A stretch of 64,000 nt of DNA, taken from positions 123,807 to 187,806 of the forward strand of contig JAKCWW010000046.1 in the NCBI GenBank assembly GCA_026260175.1. Direction: 5' to 3'. The DNA comes from Reticulitermes lucifugus. Its lineage: Eukaryota; Arthropoda; Insecta; Blattodea; Rhinotermitidae. Of this stretch, positions 58,415 through 64,000 are shown piece by piece; within the stretch, counting starts at the first letter, position 1, and every line of letters starts with the position of its first letter. Below the pieces are notes generated by a model. That model saw only the letters and a list, made by a program, of their open reading frames with translations, did no database searches and was not told the origin of the DNA. The translations under genes and the position numbers were made by a program.

Positions 58415-58865
58415 TATTAACCCATTCCATACCTTCAGATACTAGGCCATTTATTTTGGGTCGGCTTTAATATTATCCTTCCACGTATTCCTAGACCACC
58501 AAAGTGACGTTTTCCTTTTAGGTTTTCTGACTAAAATGTTGTAAGCATTTTTCGTCTGTAATGCCTGCTGTATTCCCTGCCTACCTTATCCTGCTTAATG
58601 GATCACATTTAATATTCCATGAATATTGCAAGGGGTGAAGCTTCTCATTATACAATTCTCTGCAGCCTTCTTATACTATCTCCCTCTCTAGGTCTAGCAC
58701 CATATTTTCAAACACCCTGAGTACACATTTTTACGTTACTAAAAAAGGCCAGTCGTCACATTCGTATAAAACAACAGACAAAAATATGGTATTTGTGTTA
58801 ACTTTTATATTTATGATCCGTTTGCAAACATAAGCTCCAAAATACGTCCATTAACTTCGTCGTGT
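58415..58865 (-). mobile_element. Reverse transcriptase C-terminal fragment, same LINE family as 50965
   Basis: Minus-strand translation, allowing frameshifts, gives SVVLYECDDW, VLRVFENMVLDLERE, SRIR-stop-AGNTAGITDEK, NAYNILVRKPKRKTSLWW, RNTWKDNIKADPK and EGMEWVN, in family order. These align with the family landmarks PVVLYGCETW, LRVFEN, SRRLRWAGHVARMGDEK, VLVGKP, WEDNIKMD and DGMEWI. Several stops and frame changes show that it is old. It is truncated at both ends: there is no YADD box and no 3' tail. Confidence 0.75.
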
Positions 58866-60785
58866 CTGTCTGTCCGTCACTGCTTCTCTTTTTCTGCTCG
58901 TATATATCAAATCCAGGATCACTGAAAGTAGTTTTATGAAGTTAGTTATTGTGGAATCTGATTAAAGTTTGTATGCACTTTGAAATTTCGATTGAATTCC
59001 TACACCAATAATTCACACTTTATGTGAAGACAGACCTACGTACATTTGGCCCGCATTTAAGACTGTAACTCGCGCGCAATTCGCTAAATGTTTATCGGAC
59101 CGCAAAATGTTTCCATTAGAAATTGTTGAGAAATGTGAAGCACATTGTGGCACAAATACACGTTTTCTACAGTTATTACGATTTTTTAGTCAAACGAAAG
59201 TGAGTCGATGCGACATGGTTGTTGTGTGTGTGCTTCTTAAATATTTATTTGTGAAGAAGGTGGGAACATGGATGGATTCTCGACTAACCATCGTAAGCAC
59301 TCCCAAAATTATTTGCCCATAATTTCATTATAAATGGAGTTTTGATATGTGTCTCTCTTCCCGAAGTACTTAAAATCTGAAACAGTTTTGAAAATGTTGT
59401 TGCCTGTTTATGTAACGATTCTGCATTTTCTTTAAATAAAGAACAGACACCTGCTGTCTATGTGCGCAGCCCACCTGCAAAATTTGCACATTTTATGGTA
59501 CTTATTACGATATTTATGGTGTGATTAATTATACGGGCGTTATATTTTGTTTTAGTGTTTAAAATATTGCAGTTAACAGTCCATTTAGCTGGAAAGGAAG
59601 CCATAATTAAGTCAATTTCGGAACTTGGAAAGTTGTATTTATTATTTCAGAAACTCTTAAATTGATGTCACATTCATTTTTAATTGAATGTAGTTTTACA
59701 GTGAAGAATAAAAATATGTTAAGCTGATTACGGTAATAAGTGAATCAGTCTATGTAAAGAGTAGCATACTCTTAAAATTCGAAATGGATTGAAATTATAA
59801 CTTCATGGTTCAAAGTCTTCTTTACTGAGTCATGAAATTACGAGTTGGGTAAAGTCAAATTTCCATGTATTAAACTCGGCTGCTTCATGCTCTGGTAAGT
59901 TTCACTGCCGCTCCCCCCCCCCAACACATACACACACACACACACACACTCACTGAGTATGGTACAAGGTGAGTTCCAGAGCTGTTTTGGAGTCAATAAA
60001 CTTGTTTCTGCTGTGAATCGAACACCGGTCGTCTGTGCCAGTTATTTTACACGGTCATGTCGACCGATATATATTTTATACATATATATGTGGTTGCTAT
60101 GTTTTAATAGAGGCCTCATGTTGTTTGAAATTATGATAAAGATCGTTTGAAAAAAGCCAGTGTGTGTTGTATGTTTGTCTTTCGGCTTATAGCAAATATT
60201 TTAGCTCTGAATTAGTTATGACGAAATTTCATAAAATATGTCGATATTGAAGTATGTGGTTACGATTTTCAAAGGTTGATGTGAGCATGATTTTTAACGC
60301 TTGGACTGGTCATTCTGTACAACATTCGATTTACTGTAACAACAATGGAAAATAACTGGTAAGTTAGGTTCTGAAACACGGAATGCCACAGGATTGCACT
60401 AAATATAGACGACGGCGACATAGGGAATTTAATTATGTTACCACTATGATTTTGATAGTGACAAAGTACAGAAAATATTGTATTCCGATAAAAATAATAG
60501 ATATTTTAATCTGAATGAAAATTTTACTGTTCCTGGCACAAAAATATGGACAGTTTTTAAAACTGTGTCTACGATTAGCTTTGAGCATGTTCAACATGAA
60601 CTTCGGCACGTAGACTCTCACATCACCTATTTAATACTAACCACATTTAATGGTATTCTAAATTAATTCGCACTACACGAATCGTCCTCTTTGTCTAGTT
60701 GCGTCATATTATGTCATGTACTAAGCACGAATAACTGAATAAAAAATCTCCTTCTGAATTGTAGAATGGGGTTGAGACGAGTTAG
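58866..60785. other. No gene; short CA run at 59927
   Basis: GTGAATCGAACACCGG at about 60015 could be a reversed tRNA-like B-box of a SINE, but no A-box or family body is evident. Confidence 0.4.
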
Positions 60786-61035
60786 CCCGGAAGGTATAGT
60801 GACTAGTTCACGGGCTGGATAACCGAGGAATGGTGGTTAGATTCCCCGCAGGGGTAAGAGATTTTTCTTTTCTTTTAAGCGTCCAGATCGGCAATGAGAC
60901 CCACCCAGTCTCCTATTAAGTAGGTAAGGGGAGCCGCCTTTCCCACGGGTAAAGCGACTGGGACGCGAACTTGACCATTCACCTCGATCTAGTGCGGAGG
61001 TTAAAATATGAACCTTTACCTCCACTCTCCTTGTA
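60786..61035 (+). mobile_element. tRNA-derived SINE, family 2
   Basis: Head GCCCGGAAGGTATAGTGAC, B-box-like TGGTTAGATTCCCCGC, body AGAGATTTTTCTTTTCTTTT, GAGACCCACCCAGTCTCC, CACGGGTAAAGCGACTGGG and GACCATTCACCTCGATCTAG, ending TGCGGAGGTTAAA. Confidence 0.7.
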
Positions 61036-61112
61036 TGCCTTCATAGAGTGGAATGGTAAAACTGTCACTTTACACAGGCCTTAGAATTTCCTCTCCAGAT
61101 GTCGCCGGCCAG

Positions 61113-61148
61113 TATAAATACAATGGTCGTTCGCGTAGTTTATCAGCA
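61113..61148 (+). promoter_or_regulatory. Possible TATA/Inr core promoter
   Basis: TATAAATA at about 61113-61120, with TCAGCATT about 29 bp downstream as a possible initiator. No exon could be supported behind it, so chance is a real alternative. Confidence 0.2.
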
Positions 61149-62425
61149 TTGTCAAGGCATTTTCGTCACCACAGCGTCAGCAGCGCAGGAGAATTTATCG
61201 GTTGTATTTAGTCTTTCGTGCTTCACTCAGAAAAAAAAAAGTTTTACAGCGCTGCGAATTGGAAACTTCTGTGCATGATCATTAATAACTAATTATGCGC
61301 TGTTGGGCCTATGAATTAAGCTTGATCCTCTTGCTGTACTTCCAGAGTACTGTACTGTCACTTTTACACCTCAATTCACTGCATGGTCGTTGTCGGAAAG
61401 AACTTTGACGCCGGTTTACGCGCCGGCGTATGTTTTAGTTTTCTAGAATTTCGGCTTTTTCTTTCTGTTCTGAAACGTTTTCGAAATCCACGCGTTGATT
61501 CCGAAACGTCTGTGCCACCAAAGGCGTCATTGACGAAGTGTTGTTCTGCACACGTGCTTCAGCATGCATATGACATCATCACCATGACCTTGTAAGGTTT
61601 GGTCCTAAGGCCTGGTCTAATGACTATGAAGATGGTGTTAGTCTTTCCGTCATCGCTGTGGTCGCCCTAAATCTCTTGTCCAGTCGGCCCTTAACGGACT
61701 GTCGTTTGTGGAAGAATATCTTATTCCATTCTTTCTGGATTATTGTCATTTGTTTTTGCCGTCTGTGTGTCTTTTCAAAGATTGTTGCCTGCCATTCTTC
61801 CCTGACGTCAGAACTTCTAATGAAGCCTAGCAGTAGTCTCAAAATGAAGGCATTTGTGCTGTTTCTGATTTCTGTGATTGTTTTTATTTGAATGTCACTT
61901 TTGCTATCACAATTAATTGTTCCTCTGGATGTGGCGCTTTTATTAATTAGCATTTGTTTGTCAACGTTTCCTTCAGTTGCAGCTACCATTGTTCTATTAT
62001 ATCCTTACTTCAGTATCTCTTTTCACTTACGAGAAAAGGTTGTAAAAGTAAATGAAGCCAGATACTTGTTTTATAATTTTCCCTCTGCTTTTATTTTTAC
62101 TGAATTTACATACGTATATTTGGAAATATGTGCCGATTACTTGCCTTTTTTGTCCAGGAATGATTATCTGATATTTATAAAAATGTTATTCTCACGTATA
62201 TAATACAAGAACATGTCCATCTGCATGTTGTGTCTGTGCGTATTGTGTTGCTATTTGCGTGGTTAAATATCAAGTATTATTATGCGTTGAATGTAACTGA
62301 GGTTTGCTTCTGTTACTAGATTAGGTTATTTCGTGTTAAGTGACATGCTTGATGTTGGCCACTCACCTCCATTTAGCGTCGTGGTTTATGCCTTCATGGC
62401 GTGGAGAAAGACAAGTTTACGAGAT
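61149..62425. other. No recognisable feature
   Basis: Overlapping frames on both strands at 61624-62203 (up to 121 codons) have no recognisable domain. Confidence 0.45.
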
Positions 62426-62486
62426 TTCAGGCTTCCGCTGCAGTGTAGATGAGACTTTGCCTCTTCTGGGATATTACGCGGCGAAG
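62426..62486 (+). mobile_element. Half copy of the palindromic repeat family
   Basis: It reads GATTTCAGGCTTCCGCTGCA, then GATGAGACTTTGCC and TCTTCTGGGATATTACGCGG. Only one arm is present; the full copy at 62845 lies about 360 bp downstream. A 168-codon open frame (62340-62846) runs through this arm and is therefore not a host gene. Confidence 0.55.
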
Positions 62487-62844
62487 GCCTCAGGGACAAA
62501 TTTACCATTTTTTATTTTAATGTTTCAGACGAATGCGCAACTGCCAGTGTATTCCCATCGTTGTCCCCGTACCATATTACGCAGTCGTCTTCTGAGCCAC
62601 TTTAGACGTCGGCATCAGTTGAACTTCGCTGTATATTCTGTTTGTCTTCTCATGTCTGCTGAAATGTATTCGATATATTCCTTGTTTCATAAACGTCTGC
62701 AGTGTTGGAGGTTGCTTGAACTTGTTTCTGATTTCTGCTGCGCAAAATTTCACAGTAAATATGTTCTTCCTGTGTATGGCTTAAACTGCTTTCTATTTCT
62801 TTACATGGGATTATTTGATACGGATTTAGATAAGGATCATTGGT

Positions 62845-63055
62845 GAGATCTGCGCTCTTCTGGGATATTACGCGGCGTCGTGTGGTAATGGTTTAACGAC
62901 GTTTCGGGACAACGTATTGGTCTCTTGACCCGTGAAGATGGGGGCCGATATGTTGTCCCGAAACGTCGGTAAACCATTACCACACGGCGCAAAGTAATAC
63001 CCCAGAAGAGCGCAGATCTCACCAACATCGCGGCGGAAGCCTGAAATCAAGCATC
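62845..63055. mobile_element. Palindromic repeat family, copy
   Basis: Left arm GCGCTCTTCTGGGATATTAC (from 62852) and the GACGTTTCGGGACAACGTA segment; right arm with GTTGTCCCGAAACGTCGGTA, then the complement of the left end. The core on the right arm is GTGAAGATGG with helix II changed. Confidence 0.65.
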
Positions 63056-64000
63056 ATTGGGTTTAAGTTACGTTACTTTTGATTTAAAATGAAATTACAC
63101 GAGAGCGGAGGCAAATTTGTCAAGTTGCCTTTTATCAGCGCCGAGCCAGTGTTCATTTGCCAGAAAGTGGGCAGCAGGTCTATGGATACTTCAGTTATAT
63201 ATGTCTAATATTACAACGCGCATGGCTTTCAATGTTTTGTGGGAGTACTTAAGATCGGCCTTATAATTTCAGCTTACCCAGAGCGATGATAGACGTCCCA
63301 CAGTAGGAAGAGAAAAGCCACTGGCTCTTCCACTTCTGTGGTCTAATTGTAGTGCCGTGAAATAGGCGTCATTGTGAATGAACCCTCCCTTTCTTAAAGT
63401 AATATCAGCAGCAGCAGTGCGTGGCCACACGGAGTTAGTACTGTCGAATGTTTAGAGTAACTGCCTGGGAAATTGATAGACATGTCACAGTTCAATAAAA
63501 GGAAATCAGGCTACTAACCACAAATAATGAGGAAGTATAGTGATAAATTGGGGGATGAAAAGAAAGGGGAGATTTGCTACCACGCCTCCTCAGTTATCAC
63601 TGTTTATGTGGATCGTGCAACTTGACTCTGAGTGTTTTTTCATACTTATATATTGACGTAATTTGCCGTCTGCACATCAGTGCACAGATTTGATGTCGTT
63701 TAAGTTCTTACAAATTTTGTTTCATAATTTTGTTAGTAAGAAGCTCTTTCTTACCAAATGCAGAAATACCTAACGTGGTTGTGACTGTACCTGCCAGTTC
63801 GCAAATGTTTTATCCTTCAATTAGTGATAATCTGCCTGTGATATATTCGTAGAACAGTTCATTATATGTGGCTTTCAATGACACTTAATAGACGGCAATT
63901 TAGAGGTGTCTTCATAATGAAGATTTCTCTGAATGGGAAGCTATGAGCCGCTTCGTCACGTCTGTCACTATGTCACAGCGCCACCGCCGCCACTCCTTAC
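63056..64000. other. No recognisable feature
   Basis: Short frames only, with no repeat family recognised. Confidence 0.5.

Noticed and set aside
59990-60070. Possible reversed tRNA-like SINE head (GTGAATCGAACACCGG)
   Set aside because: B-box-like string only; no A-box and no family body.
176-60070. Genuine tRNA genes at the A/B-box matches
   Set aside because: None folds into a full cloverleaf by eye; all are followed by SINE bodies.
62340-62846. 168-codon plus-strand frame, the longest without N
   Set aside because: It runs through a half copy of the palindromic repeat family and has no recognisable domain.
1-64000. CRISPR arrays, bacterial operons, riboswitches, rRNA
   Set aside because: The window is eukaryotic; no regularly spaced repeats with unique spacers and no rRNA-like stretches were seen.

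Overview
This is a eukaryotic, AT-rich, repeat-dense, almost gene-free window. It looks like an intron-rich stretch of a large insect genome, and the repeat families would fit a cockroach or termite-like hemimetabolous insect, although the species cannot be fixed from the sequence. Long reading frames are scarce and most carry no recognisable protein. The only part of a host gene I can support is one 108-bp internal exon at 45310-45417 (+). It encodes the start of an immunoglobulin domain of the Lachesin/Klingon type of cell-adhesion protein, with good splice sites. The rest is probably intron or intergenic DNA.

Most of what can be named is decayed mobile DNA. There are two families of non-LTR retrotransposon fragments: one with a reverse transcriptase C-terminus and TTAG/TTAC-type 3' tails (3664, 7440, 33594, 50965, 54745, 58415), the other ending in a WIGHILR-type tail (2250, 28050, 43950). 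There is a Tigger/pogo-like transposase relic interrupted by a younger 164-bp element (8772-10312) and a Tc1/mariner-superfamily transposase relic (32490-33235). Non-autonomous DNA elements with target duplications lie at 11690, 26700, 52914, 53468 and 57684. tRNA-derived SINEs of about three families and several minisatellites and microsatellites complete the set. There are two assembly gaps (5589-5638 and 51489-51756).

The most unusual signal is a set of small RNA motifs with the architecture of type I hammerhead ribozymes: CUGANGA, helix II, GAAAC, a two-base-pair helix III, a GUH cleavage triplet, and a closing helix I. At least nine loci show it (5772, 5925, 6105, 21318, 24581, 24971, 35315, 37694, 39806). 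Helices I and II have different sequences at different loci yet still pair, which is strong evidence for structure. All carry one additional nucleotide between CUGANGA and helix II. Several are arranged as inverted pairs whose 5' sides face each other. A separate palindromic repeat family (25818, 49225, 55748, 62845 and two half copies) carries a related, decayed core. This is what one expects of Penelope-like elements or retrozymes, but no Penelope reverse transcriptase was recognised here, so non-autonomous, ribozyme-bearing elements are the best reading.

Other features of interest are a strongly diverged tandem array that keeps an exact 37-bp period for seven units (15697-15955), a perfect 33-bp hairpin (20059-20137), and a 16-bp minisatellite (18663-18767).
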